Numbered from the stretch's first letter, positions 53,765-62,391 are shown. The stretch: DNA of 64,000 nt from Sporolactobacillus sp. Y61 (GCF_040529185.1 NZ_CP159510.1:1364001-1428000); one strand, 5' to 3'. Numbers and translations: made by a program. Notes: generated from the sequence alone by a model not told the origin.

Positions 53765-56104
53765 ATGCATATCCAAGATAAGAAATACAAAGAAGGGAAA
53801 CCCACAACAGTAAATGGCTTGTTGAAATCGATAACAATCATTACATTGGTCATTAGCTTTACCGTTTTGATTGTGGGCGGATTTTGGATTTTTAAAAACC
53901 AAGCCCCTATTCCAGGAAAGGTGGTAGACACAGAAGGAAACGTCATTATGACTGATGATTCCATCCGGGGTGGAAAAGCAGTTTTTCAAAAATATGGTTT
54001 AATGGACTACGGAACCGTTCTAGGTAATGGCTCTTATATGGGTCCGGACTATACTGCTGAAGCTTTAAAAATCTATACAGAAGGCATGCAAGACTACTAC
54101 GCCCGTCATGAATATGGGGATTCGTACAACAACTTAGCTGAAGATAAACAGGCCATCATCAAAGATAAAGCCGTCAAAGAAATGCGTGAAAATCGATTCA
54201 TTAAAGAAGAAAATGTATTATATGCTAACGATGCCCAAGTATATGCAATAGAACAAGTAAAACTTTATTATCAGAATATTTTTACAAATGGCGATGGCTG
54301 GGGATTACAAAAGGGACTCATCCAAGAATCTGATCTTCCAGAAGCAAACCGAGCATATGTTGCTGAAGGTGATCAAATCGAGCAAATTTCCGAATTCTTT
54401 GTTTGGACAGCCTGGTTATCCAGTACAAACCGCCCAGGTGAAGATATTTCCTATACAAACAACTGGCCATATTATGAAGATGCCGGAAATACCGTCTCAT
54501 ATTCAGCCATTATTTGGAGCGGTGTAAGTATTACCATCTTTGCCCTATTTATTGCTGCTATTTTATATGTTTACAAAAAGTATCATTTTGAAATGGAACC
54601 CGCTTATATGCTGGAGAATTATCCGATATATAATCTGAAAAAGAAAAAGGTGACCGTATCCCAAGTAAAATCGGCAAAGTTCTTCCTATTAGTCGTCATG
54701 ATGTTCTTTGTTCAAGTTATGTTCGGTGCATTACTTGCCCACTATTATACAGAACCAGATGCATTTTTCGGTATGAAATGGATTTATCAACTATTACCAT
54801 TTGGTGTGGCCAAAGGGTATCATCTTCAATTAGCGATATTCTGGATTGCAACCTCCTGGCTAGGCATGGGGATTTTCCTTGCACCAAGTGTCGGTGGAAT
54901 TGAACCAAAACGCCAAGGCTTACTTGTTGATATTTTATTCTGGGCTTTAGTCATCGTTGTTGGTGGATCGATTATCGGTGAATGGTTTGGGATTAATGGA
55001 TATTTAGGAAATATGTGGTTCCTTTTTGGGCACCAAGGATGGGAATACCTCGAAATGGGACGGGGATGGCAAATTGCCTTTGTCCTTGGTATGGCCATCT
55101 GGTTGTTCATCGTCTACCGTGGGATTAAAAATGGATTAAAATATGAGCGAGATAAAGGCGGCTTAATTCACCTATTGTTCTATGCATCCATTGCTGTTCC
55201 AGCCTTTTACATTGCTGCCCTATTTATTACGCCAGACATGAGTTACACCATGTCCGACTATTGGCGCTGGTGGGTTGTTCATCTTTGGGTAGAAGGTATT
55301 TTTGAAGTATTTGCTGTTGTTATGATTGGTTATTTACTCATCAGTTTAAAATTAGTTACAAAGAAATCTGTCGTTCGCATGTTCTATTTCCAAATTACTC
55401 TACTACTCGGATCGGGTGTATTAGGAATTGGGCACCATTACTATTATAATGGTGCACCTGAGATGTGGATTGCCATCGGTGCGGTCTTTAGTGCGCTGGA
55501 AATCATCCCATTAACACTATTAATTTTTGAAGCACATGATCAATATAAGATGATGCGCGATGGTGGCGTTGATTTCCCTTACAAATCAACATTTTGGTTT
55601 CTACTTGCCACGGCGATTTGGAATATCGTTGGCGCAGGTGTAACAGGATTTTTGGTTAATCTACCTGCCGTGAACTACTTTGAACATGGACAACAGCTCA
55701 CCCCTGCCCACGCTCACGCAGCCATGATGGGTGTATACGGAATGTTTGCCATTGCGGTTCTCCTTTACTCCCTCCGCAATGTAGTTAAACCAGAATTTTG
55801 GAATGACAAATGGATTAAATGGTCCTTCTGGTTGATGAATATTGGTTTGTTTGGTATGGTCTTTGTAGCCCTTACACCGATAGGGTTCATTCAATTCAAA
55901 GAAGCCTTTGATAAAGGCTACTGGGCTTCCAGAACGAGCGAATTCTTACAGCAAGAATCTGTGCAAAACCTTCTTCTTATTCGTTCTGTTCCGGATACCA
56001 TCTTCATAATCGGTGTCGTCATCTTATTGATTTTCATAATTCGAATCATGTTCCATCTTAAAAAACCAGCATATAAGGATGGGGACAAAATTGATGAAGC
56101 ATAA
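53765..56104 (+). CDS. norB: Quinol-dependent nitric oxide reductase (qNOR)
   Basis: 779 residues. An N-terminal membrane helix is followed by an extracytoplasmic cytochrome-c-like domain without haem-binding CxxCH (residues about 45-255), then about 12 further helices of the haem-copper oxidase fold. Haem and Fe-B ligands are visible in GYHLQLAIFWIATSWLGMG, GIGHHYYYNGAPEMW and QQLTPAHAHAAMMGVYGMF. HLWVEGIFEVFAV carries the functional Glu. The fused architecture is that of qNOR, which takes electrons from quinol to reduce NO to N2O. Codon use is AT-richer than the pyrimidine and ilv genes, and IS elements follow at once, suggesting lateral gain. A detoxification role is likely, as no other denitrification genes are present. 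Confidence 0.93.
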   Translation: MHIQDKKYKEGKPTTVNGLLKSITIITLVISFTVLIVGGFWIFKNQAPIPGKVVDTEGNVIMTDDSIRGGKAVFQKYGLMDYGTVLGNGSYMGPDYTAEALKIYTEGMQDYYARHEYGDSYNNLAEDKQAIIKDKAVKEMRENRFIKEENVLYANDAQVYAIEQVKLYYQNIFTNGDGWGLQKGLIQESDLPEANRAYVAEGDQIEQISEFFVWTAWLSSTNRPGEDISYTNNWPYYEDAGNTVSYSAIIWSGVSITIFALFIAAILYVYKKYHFEMEPAYMLENYPIYNLKKKKVTVSQVKSAKFFLLVVMMFFVQVMFGALLAHYYTEPDAFFGMKWIYQLLPFGVAKGYHLQLAIFWIATSWLGMGIFLAPSVGGIEPKRQGLLVDILFWALVIVVGGSIIGEWFGINGYLGNMWFLFGHQGWEYLEMGRGWQIAFVLGMAIWLFIVYRGIKNGLKYERDKGGLIHLLFYASIAVPAFYIAALFITPDMSYTMSDYWRWWVVHLWVEGIFEVFAVVMIGYLLISLKLVTKKSVVRMFYFQITLLLGSGVLGIGHHYYYNGAPEMWIAIGAVFSALEIIPLTLLIFEAHDQYKMMRDGGVDFPYKSTFWFLLATAIWNIVGAGVTGFLVNLPAVNYFEHGQQLTPAHAHAAMMGVYGMFAIAVLLYSLRNVVKPEFWNDKWIKWSFWLMNIGLFGMVFVALTPIGFIQFKEAFDKGYWASRTSEFLQQESVQNLLLIRSVPDTIFIIGVVILLIFIIRIMFHLKKPAYKDGDKIDEA

Positions 56105-56189
56105 AATATAAGGAAATCTAAGTTCAAAAGAGAACGTATTTGACTATGTGTAAATGGTAATACTTAACTCTAAAAGGAGCTGACCATTT

Positions 56190-57425
56190 ATGCAAAATTA
56201 TCGCAACTACGGTAACATGACAATTCATGAACTTGCCAGCCAATGTGAAAGTGTCGATGATGTCCAAACAATGATTCGTGATTTATTCAAAGAGACCCTT
56301 CAAGTGATTTTTGAAGCTGAAATGGACCATCATTTGGGTTACGAGAAGCACGCTTTTGTAGGAAATAATTCTGGAAACAGCCGCAATGGTTACAGTAAGA
56401 AGTCGATCAAATCCAAGTATGGAAACATGACCCTGGACATTCCAAGAGATCGAAATGGGGCCTTTAAACCCCAAATTATTAAGAAACATGAGACCGCCCT
56501 GAACGGTTTGGATCATCAAATTATTGGCTTGTATGCTAAAGGGATGTCTACCCGCGATATTGAAGATCATATGCGCGATCTCTATGGGATCAGTGTTTCA
56601 CCAGCCATGGTGAGTAAGGTTACCGATAAAGTGCTTCCCCTTATCTATGACTGGCATTCTCGTCCCTTAGAGAAAGTCTACACGATCGTTTATCTGGATG
56701 CCATTCACTTCAAAGTGAAGCAGGATCATCGGATTGTGAATAAGGCTGCGTACACCGTACTTGGCATCAATACGGAAGGAATGAAAGATATTCTCGGGCT
56801 CTGGATTGGTGAAAATGAGAGTGCCAGTTTCTGGCTTAGCGTCTGCAATGACTTGAAAAGCCGAGGTGTCGAAGACATCCTCATTGCCTGTAAAGACGGG
56901 CTTTCCGGCTTCTCCGAAGCCATCAATGCGGCCTTCCCAAAGACGCGCATTCAGCTCTGTGTGATTCACCAGTTGCGCAACAGTATCAAGTATATATCGA
57001 CTAAAAATCGCCAGCCTTTTCTCAACAATATTAAAAAAGTCTATAAAGCCTTTACTATTGAACAGGCAGAATTAGCCTTTGAGGAGGTCAAGAAAAATTG
57101 GGCGGATAAATATCCAAGAGTTATTGCATCCTGGGAGACCAACTGGTTAGAACTCACAGCTTATTTTGAGTATCCAACTGAAATCAGAAAGATAATTTAT
57201 ACAACCAACACCGTTGAAGGGTTCCACCGTCAACTCAGAAAAGTGACCAAGTCAAAGAATGCTTACCCTACCGATGATGCGTTGCGAAAGATTATCTATC
57301 TGGCTACGATGGACATCACAAAAAAGTGGACGTTAGCCATTCCAGGATGGTTTGAATGCAGGGCGCAACTCCGGATCATTTTTGGGGACCGCTTCACGTC
57401 CAGTCTCCCAGACAAAGACTTATGA
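56190..57425 (+). CDS. IS256-family transposase
   Basis: 411 residues, full family length. Mutator-type DDE core: YTIVYLDAIHFKVKQDHRIV (first Asp), LIACKDGLSGFSEAINAAFP (second Asp) with the following CVIHQLRNSIKYI signature, and IYTTNTVEGFHRQLRKVTKS (Glu). GLYAKGMSTRDIEDHMRDLY precedes them. AAAAGGAG lies 9 nt upstream. I could not find matching terminal inverted repeats: the left end should lie between 56105 and 56189, and the right end is abutted by the IS1634-like element from about 57445. The CDS looks intact. Confidence 0.95.
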   Translation: MQNYRNYGNMTIHELASQCESVDDVQTMIRDLFKETLQVIFEAEMDHHLGYEKHAFVGNNSGNSRNGYSKKSIKSKYGNMTLDIPRDRNGAFKPQIIKKHETALNGLDHQIIGLYAKGMSTRDIEDHMRDLYGISVSPAMVSKVTDKVLPLIYDWHSRPLEKVYTIVYLDAIHFKVKQDHRIVNKAAYTVLGINTEGMKDILGLWIGENESASFWLSVCNDLKSRGVEDILIACKDGLSGFSEAINAAFPKTRIQLCVIHQLRNSIKYISTKNRQPFLNNIKKVYKAFTIEQAELAFEEVKKNWADKYPRVIASWETNWLELTAYFEYPTEIRKIIYTTNTVEGFHRQLRKVTKSKNAYPTDDALRKIIYLATMDITKKWTLAIPGWFECRAQLRIIFGDRFTSSLPDKDL

Positions 57426-57495
57426 CGTTTGAGTTTAACGCTTTAACTCGACTCCGACAGTTGTAGGCACAATCTTTCAAGTGAGCGATTAAAGG

Positions 57496-57522
57496 AATCC
57501 CTTGTTCTAGGGATTTTTTTTA
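57496..57522 (+). terminator. Terminator-like hairpin near the left IS end
   Basis: AATCCC (57496-57501) pairs with GGGATT (57510-57515), followed by a T8 run. It would stop transcription entering from the IS256 gene. Confidence 0.6.
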
Positions 57523-57523
57523 A

Positions 57524-57584
57524 TTATCCACATGTGTATAATAGGTCATCCAAAAGTTATCCATAGGCACACATCTGTGGATAA
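57524..57584. promoter_or_regulatory. Cluster of three DnaA-box-like sites inside the IS element
   Basis: TTATCCACA at 57524-57532, TTATCCATA at 57557-57565 and TGTGGATAA (TTATCCACA on the minus strand) at 57576-57584. Two are perfect consensus DnaA boxes and one has a single mismatch, all within 61 bp and directly upstream of the transposase promoter. Confidence 0.65.
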
Positions 57585-57590
57585 CTATGC

Positions 57591-57619
57591 TTGATGTTGA
57601 AACTCACCTGTAATATAAT
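57591..57619 (+). promoter_or_regulatory. Transposase promoter, probably yielding a leaderless mRNA
   Basis: TTGATG (57591-57596), 17-bp spacer, TATAAT (57614-57619). Only six bases separate the -10 box from the ATG at 57626, so transcription would start at or next to the A of the start codon. No ribosome binding site is present. Confidence 0.7.
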
Positions 57620-57625
57620 ATAGGC

Positions 57626-59290
57626 ATGTACTTACGAAGGGTTTCTCGAAAAAATAAAGATGGTCGTACAGTAGCCTATCTGCAGCTAGCTCAAAATGAG
57701 TGGGATTCCAAGGCCAAATATGCCAAAGCAAGGGTGATTTATTCGTTCGGTCGCGAGGATCAACTGGATGTTGACGCGCTCCGTCGGCTGGTGGAAAGCA
57801 TTTCAAGGTATCTCTCTCCTGAAGAAGCCCTGCGGGCTCAGTCTAAGATTGGTCAGGCGGCTGATTTTGCTTTCAAAGCATCCAAAAGGCTGGGTGGAGT
57901 CTGGACACTGGATCAGCTCTGGAAAATGCTGAGCATGGATCAAATCATTCATGAATTATTGGCGGGTCGTAAACATGATATCGACGTCGAACGACTCATC
58001 TTCGCTATGGTGGCCAATCGAGCTCTGGATCCAACAAGCAAGCTGGGGCTTGAGGAGTGGATACAGGATGAAGTGGCACTGCCCGGACTCAATGAGGCAC
58101 ATGTCCATCAGTTTTACCGTGCCATGGATTTACTCCTGGAAATGCGCAGCCAGCTGGAGGAACAGGTTTATTTTTCGACAGCGAATCTACTGAATCTTGA
58201 AGTCGACCTGATCTATTTTGATACAACCTCGTCCTACTTTGAGGTTGAGCCCCAGGAAGCTCCGGAAAAGGAAAATCTGCGAAAGCTGGGCTATTCCAAA
58301 GACAAACGTTCGGATCTGCTGCAGGTGGTCATCGGCATGGCCGTTACGAAGGAAGGCTTGCCCATCCGATGTTGGGTCTGGCCAGGTAACACGGCGGATA
58401 AAACAGTCGTTGAAGAGGCCAAAAAGGATTTGGTTGGCTGGAAGCTGGGACGGGTGATCAGTGTGATGGACCGTGGCTTTTCCACGGAGGACAATCTAAC
58501 GACGCTGCAGCGTGCCGGAGGGCATTATATTGTTGGTGAGCCCATGCGTTCCGGTAAGAAAATTGTGGATGAAGCAATGTCCCGTAAGGGACGTTATCAA
58601 AAGGTTCGCAACCCTCTTGAAGTTAAGGAGATTGTCGTCGGGGACGGAGAAAAGCGGCAGCGTTTTATCCTCGCCTACAACTCAAAAGAAGCAGAGAAAG
58701 ATAAGAAACAGCGGGAACGACTGGTTCGTGATTTGGAGATGGCTCTGGAAGACTTACATCAGTTGCCTGAAAAGACGTATACCAAAGCGGCCTGTGCCCT
58801 GCGGTCACATAAGCTTTATGGTCGTTATCTTCGCCAGCTGAAGGGCGGGCAGCTGAGAATTAATCGGCAGGCGCTTCGAGATGCAGCGCGCTATGACGGG
58901 AAATACCTAATTCGAACATCGGATGACACCCTGCCCGCAGAAGAAGTGGCGCTGGGATACAAGAACCTGATGGCTGTAGAAAATGGATTCCGAACCTTAA
59001 AGTCTACACTCTGTCTTCGACCGATGTACCATCGGATCGAGGATCGGATTAAGACGCACGTTTTGCTGAACTGGCTGGCTCTGCTTCTCATTCGGCTGGC
59101 GGAACTGAAGACCGGTGAAACCTGGCCAAAACTGAAACATACCATGGATCAGATGGTTTTGGGCAAATTTTCTTCGAAAAAAGGAGACTTCTATCAAAGG
59201 ACGGAAATCACCGCAAAACAGCATGAAATCATTAAGACTCTTGGGATAAAGGTTCCTCGAAAGATAAGTCGAATCGACCTTAAATCTTAG
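57626..59290 (+). CDS. IS1634-family (IS4 group) transposase
   Basis: 554 residues, full length. DDE catalytic residues are visible in LIYFDTTSSYFEVEPQEAPE (first Asp), RVISVMDRGFSTEDN (second Asp) and NLMAVENGFRTLKSTLCLRP (Glu of the YREK-like region). The N-terminus MYLRRVSRKNKDGRTVAYLQ is typical of IS1634 members. It starts without a ribosome site directly after its -10 box. The CDS is intact, and the element could be active. Confidence 0.94.
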   Translation: MYLRRVSRKNKDGRTVAYLQLAQNEWDSKAKYAKARVIYSFGREDQLDVDALRRLVESISRYLSPEEALRAQSKIGQAADFAFKASKRLGGVWTLDQLWKMLSMDQIIHELLAGRKHDIDVERLIFAMVANRALDPTSKLGLEEWIQDEVALPGLNEAHVHQFYRAMDLLLEMRSQLEEQVYFSTANLLNLEVDLIYFDTTSSYFEVEPQEAPEKENLRKLGYSKDKRSDLLQVVIGMAVTKEGLPIRCWVWPGNTADKTVVEEAKKDLVGWKLGRVISVMDRGFSTEDNLTTLQRAGGHYIVGEPMRSGKKIVDEAMSRKGRYQKVRNPLEVKEIVVGDGEKRQRFILAYNSKEAEKDKKQRERLVRDLEMALEDLHQLPEKTYTKAACALRSHKLYGRYLRQLKGGQLRINRQALRDAARYDGKYLIRTSDDTLPAEEVALGYKNLMAVENGFRTLKSTLCLRPMYHRIEDRIKTHVLLNWLALLLIRLAELKTGETWPKLKHTMDQMVLGKFSSKKGDFYQRTEITAKQHEIIKTLGIKVPRKISRIDLKS

Positions 59291-59309
59291 ATACACACAT
59301 ATAAAAATC

Positions 59310-59353
59310 AAAAGTCCGAAAACAGGCTATCTGTCGCCTTTTTTCGGACTTTT
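59310..59353 (+). terminator. Intrinsic terminator at the right end of the IS element
   Basis: AAAAGTCCGAAAA (59310-59322) pairs with TTTTCGGACTTTT (59341-59353) around an 18-nt loop. It lies between the transposase stop and the right terminal repeat. Confidence 0.8.
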
Positions 59354-59423
59354 GTGTACCTGGAAACTGTCGAAGTCGAGTTTACGTTGTCTCGCTTTCT
59401 GCCAGTTAGCGAAGTCTTCTCAT

Positions 59424-59713
59424 TCATGTGTGGGGCAAGACTTTATGATGCTGATCAAAAGCGACTTTCACGTTAGCCAGGTGACGCCGACGGCTGCAAG
59501 TCGATTGCCATGGTGCCACCTGTTTTTCTAACTTTCTCGCATCAAAAGCAGCGTATTTCATACCCTCAGAGCTGATGGCTAAATCGGCTACGCTCATATA
59601 TCTAAACCAACCGTATAATTTGTCTCAGGGAGTGCCTGATTTTCGCATGGCACCTGTAATGAAACGGTTCGCTTATCGTGAATCCATCCACGGGCCTTCT
59701 TGCCACCCTTTGT
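59424..59713 (-). pseudogene. TnpB (IS200/IS605-family OrfB) remnant
   Basis: Minus-strand translation gives KARGWIHDKRTVSLQVPC and then NYTVGLDI in one frame. It continues in another frame as VADLAISSEGMKYAAFDARK, LEKQVAPWQSTCSRRRHLA and NVKVAFDQHHKVLP before a stop at 59424. The GLDIGVADLAIS region is the start of the TnpB RuvC-like domain, and FDARKLEKQ-x-WQ-x-RRR is the following conserved segment. Both ends are missing and a frameshift divides the pieces, so it is a decayed fragment. No tnpA or end hairpins were seen nearby. Confidence 0.6.
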
Positions 59714-60164
59714 AAAAGCGTGCCGTCATTGGGGCAGAGCGGCATGCTCCGGAGTGCTGCTTTGCCCGTCCCGAAAATGGTCAATGGATCACAGGAATCA
59801 AGGGAGGCGATTACGCCGTGTGCTGATCCGGGTTTGGTGTCCGGACCGCGGGCCATGACGCAGTGAGGCAGAAGGGGATTCAGAAAGGATGCCCTTCTGA
59901 GGCGCGCGGTCTGTCCCGTGTGCAGACGGAAGGCAGGATCACGGATGTTTTCGGACAGCGTGACAGATAAAAGGCCCGCTGGCTGATATTTCGGTCTTTC
60001 AGAAGAAAAGATCGATGTCCGGATCTGACGGTGCCGGAAAACATGGCCGAACATAATGAGCAGAAATCGGACGAAACGGGATCGATTATTTTGGATCATA
60101 CAGAACAGATGATGCACAGCTGACTGCCTCCCTTTTCTGAAAAAATTCAGGTGCCAAATGCAGC
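59714..60164. other. Gene-free stretch between the tnpB remnant and the leader cassette
   Basis: About 450 bp. A long minus-strand ORF (60240-59602) covers it and has a possible GGGAGG-GTG start at about 60121, but its translation is Arg/Leu/Ser-rich without recognisable motifs. It also runs through the tnpB remnant in a different frame. I see no supported gene; decayed former coding DNA is possible. Confidence 0.4.
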
Positions 60165-60204
60165 AACGAAAAAGCCGCCCATTCGTGATTGAATGGGCGG
60201 CTTT
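60165..60204 (-). terminator. Strong minus-strand intrinsic terminator
   Basis: AAAGCCGCCCATTC (60171-60184) and GAATGGGCGGCTTT (60191-60204) form a perfect 14-bp stem with a 6-nt loop. Read on the minus strand it is followed by a T-rich tract. It ends the leader-type transcript described at 60205-60392. Confidence 0.85.
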
Positions 60205-60267
60205 CCTGAACCCATCCAACGCAAATCCGGGTTCAGGCATTTCACGTTTTTCAACGAATGCCGGAAC
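60205..60267 (-). promoter_or_regulatory. Two mutually exclusive hairpins downstream of a leader peptide
   Basis: On the minus strand, GTTCCGGCATT (60267-60257) can pair with AATGCCTGAAC (60241-60231). The segment CCTGAACCC (60237-60229) can instead pair with GGGTTCAGG (60213-60205). The two stems share bases 60231-60237, so only one can form. They lie between a short leader ORF and a terminator. Confidence 0.5.
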
Positions 60268-60268
60268 C

Positions 60269-60319
60269 CTAACTAATAATCAAAATGACGTTGTGCGTTT
60301 GCTGGATTGGGTAAATCAT
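60269..60319 (-). CDS. Candidate leader peptide, 16 residues, rich in Ile/Val/Leu
   Basis: The ORF MIYPIQQTHNVILIIS starts at ATG 60319 with a good ribosome site TAAGGAG 9 nt upstream, and stops at TAG just before alternative hairpins. Seven of 16 residues are branched-chain amino acids. It faces away from ilvB, so it is not a normal cis leader of the ilv genes. It is too short for standard gene callers; translation is inferred from the ribosome site and promoter only. Confidence 0.45.
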   Translation of the reverse strand: MIYPIQQTHNVILIIS

Positions 60320-60363
60320 TTAAACTACTCCTTACCTGAATTGTCACATTAATTTGTAAAGTT

Positions 60364-60392
60364 AATATATCATGGCACGCGAGCTGTGTCAA
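60364..60392 (-). promoter_or_regulatory. Minus-strand promoter of the leader cassette
   Basis: On the minus strand: TTGACA (60392-60387), 17-bp spacer, TATATT (60369-60364). The -35 is a perfect match and the -10 matches five of six. Confidence 0.65.
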
Positions 60393-60529
60393 CTCAAACA
60401 CAGTGCAGAAAACTATTTTTAAGGATAACCCGGGCAAAAGCAGGGAAAATGCTGGATCACAAAAAAAATAAAAATATTTTTCTTCTATAAGAGCGCTTAA
60501 AAAAGACCCGAAAATCAGGCAAAAGGGGG

Positions 60530-60558
60530 TTGACTGAATTTTTCAAAGTGCTTAACAT
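60530..60558 (+). promoter_or_regulatory. Candidate promoter of ilvBNC
   Basis: TTGACT (60530-60535), 17-bp spacer, TAACAT (60553-60558), 123 bp upstream of ilvB. The leader RNA has a TGAGGCA/TGCCTCA stem (60616-60654 region) but no T-box motif. Confidence 0.55.
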
Positions 60559-60680
60559 TTGTGCCAATCCCATAAATTTCATTTCCAGGTTGACCGGAAG
60601 TAGAGATCAAAGGGATTGAGGCAGAACATATACAGAAAGGATGAAGTGCCTCAGACAGAAAAAGAGAGGAGGAACCTGAA

Positions 60681-62387
60681 TTGACTGTAAAGGCGGGACA
60701 TGACAGGGATACGGGGGCAGATGCTCTGATGCGTCTGATCAGCCGGTCGGGAACGGACGTCCTGTTCGGCTATCCGGGCGGAGCGGTTCTGCCGATTTAT
60801 GATGCGGTTTACCGGCATCATATGCGCCACATCCTGACGAGACATGAGCAGGGTGCGGTGCATGCGGCGGAGGGTTATGCCAGGGTTTCGGGGAAACCGG
60901 GTGTCGTGCTGGCAACGAGCGGTCCGGGCGCGACAAATCTGATTACGGGTCTGATGGATGCGCTGATCGATTCACTCCCCCTGGTTGTCTTTACCGGACA
61001 GGTGACGCGCGGTGCAATCAATACCGATGCGTTCCAGGAAGCGGACGTGGTCAGTATGACCGCTCCGGCAACGAAGCATAATTTCCGGGTCCGAAGTGCA
61101 GACGAACTGCCGGAAGTTGTTGCTGAAGCGTTTTATCTCGCAACAAGCGGACGTCCGGGTCCGGTTCTGGTGGATCTGCCAAAGGATATTTGCGCAGGTA
61201 GTCTGGAGAACGTCCCGGAGTCTATCCATGATGTTGTGCTGCCCGGTTATCATGTGACGAAAACAGCAGATATCCGGGCTGTACAGAGACTGGCTGCTGC
61301 GCTGCAAACCGCTGAACGACCGGTGCTGCTTTCCGGGGCAGGCGTCATTCATTCCGGTGCAGCTGACCGGCTTCGGGATTTTGCTGAACGCTGTCATTTA
61401 CCGGTTGTGACGACTTTTCTCGGTCTCGGCAGCTTTCCCGGATCTCATCCGCTGTTTCTCGGGATGGGCGGCATGCATGGCACGTTTGCGGCCAACATGG
61501 CGCTTTCCGAGTGCGATCTGCTCGTCAATATCGGCTCGCGGTTCGATGACCGGCTGACCGGGAATATTGAAAAATTTGCTCCGGATGCACAGGTTGCCCA
61601 TGTGGATATTGATCCGTCGGAAATTGGAAAAGTGGTAAAGACCGATTATGGCCTGGTCGGCGATGCCGGCACGGTGCTCTGTCAACTGGAGGAGGCGCTG
61701 AACGCTCCGCTCCCGGATCACGGCAGCTGGCTGAATCATCTGCGCGATTATAGGGCGGCACATCCGCTGCATTACGATCACCAGCAGTCGAAAAGGGAGC
61801 TGCTGCCCCAGTACGTTATCGAGAGAATCTGCCGTTTTGCCGGTCCTGATGCGGTGGTCGCGACCGATGTCGGACAGCACCAGATGTGGACTGCCCAGTA
61901 TTACCGGATCGAGTCCCCGGGACATCTGGTCTCCTCAGGCGGACTGGGTACGATGGGTTACGGCCTTCCTGCAGCGATCGGTGCGCAAATAGCCGCACCC
62001 GGGAAAAAAGTTGTGGCTATCCTCGGCGATGGTGGTTTTCAGATGACGATTCAGGAGCTGGCTGTGATTGCCGGACAGAAACTTCCGGTGAACATCTTTA
62101 TTTTGAACAATCATACGCTGGGCATGGTGCGCCAGTGGCAGGAATCTTTCTACGGTGAGCGGTACGCGGCATCTATTCCGGATGTACAGCCTGATTTTGT
62201 CCGCCTCGCGGAAAGTTACGGCATTACCGCCCGGCGCCTTTCCGATCCGGGCAAAGCGTCAGAAACCATCAAAGCCGCTCTTGAAGCGGATACGCCGATA
62301 CTGATTGACTGCGTCGTGAAGCAGATGGAAAATGTAACACCGATGGTTCCTCCTGGTAAAGGATTGATGGAAATGACGGGAGCGTGA
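60681..62387 (+). CDS. ilvB: Acetolactate synthase large subunit
   Basis: 568 residues from TTG 60681, with AGAGGAGG about 8 nt upstream. ThDP enzyme landmarks: FGYPGGAVLPIYDAVYR, HEQGAVHAAEGYARVSGKPG with the catalytic Glu, GPGATNLITGLMDA, and the ThDP/Mg motif AILGDGGFQMTIQELAVIAG (GDG). The FAD region is the middle domain. It condenses two pyruvates, or pyruvate and 2-oxobutyrate, in the first common step of branched-chain amino acid synthesis. It leads an ilvB-ilvN-ilvC operon. Confidence 0.95.
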   Translation: MTVKAGHDRDTGADALMRLISRSGTDVLFGYPGGAVLPIYDAVYRHHMRHILTRHEQGAVHAAEGYARVSGKPGVVLATSGPGATNLITGLMDALIDSLPLVVFTGQVTRGAINTDAFQEADVVSMTAPATKHNFRVRSADELPEVVAEAFYLATSGRPGPVLVDLPKDICAGSLENVPESIHDVVLPGYHVTKTADIRAVQRLAAALQTAERPVLLSGAGVIHSGAADRLRDFAERCHLPVVTTFLGLGSFPGSHPLFLGMGGMHGTFAANMALSECDLLVNIGSRFDDRLTGNIEKFAPDAQVAHVDIDPSEIGKVVKTDYGLVGDAGTVLCQLEEALNAPLPDHGSWLNHLRDYRAAHPLHYDHQQSKRELLPQYVIERICRFAGPDAVVATDVGQHQMWTAQYYRIESPGHLVSSGGLGTMGYGLPAAIGAQIAAPGKKVVAILGDGGFQMTIQELAVIAGQKLPVNIFILNNHTLGMVRQWQESFYGERYAASIPDVQPDFVRLAESYGITARRLSDPGKASETIKAALEADTPILIDCVVKQMENVTPMVPPGKGLMEMTGA

Positions 62388-62391
62388 TCAC

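Larger units (their letters stand above)
57445..59382 (+). mobile_element. IS1634-like insertion sequence (IS4 group)
   Basis: Terminal inverted repeats are AACTCGACTCCGACAGTT at the left (57445-57462) and, read on the minus strand, AACTCGACTTCGACAGTT at the right (59382-59365), 17 of 18 identical. One transposase gene occupies most of the 1.94 kb. The left 180 bp hold a terminator-like hairpin at 57496-57519 that shields the gene from read-through, three DnaA-box-like sites and a promoter. The element has landed just after the IS256-family gene. I could not identify a target duplication. Confidence 0.8.

Noticed and set aside
59602..60240. Minus-strand 212-codon ORF
   Set aside because: It is Arg- and Ser-rich without motifs, crosses the strong terminator at 60165-60204 and overlaps the tnpB remnant in a different frame.
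60393..60680. T-box riboswitch or CodY box before ilvB
   Set aside because: No GGTGGNACCGCG-type T-box sequence is present. The only AATTTTTC-like stretch matches the CodY consensus poorly.
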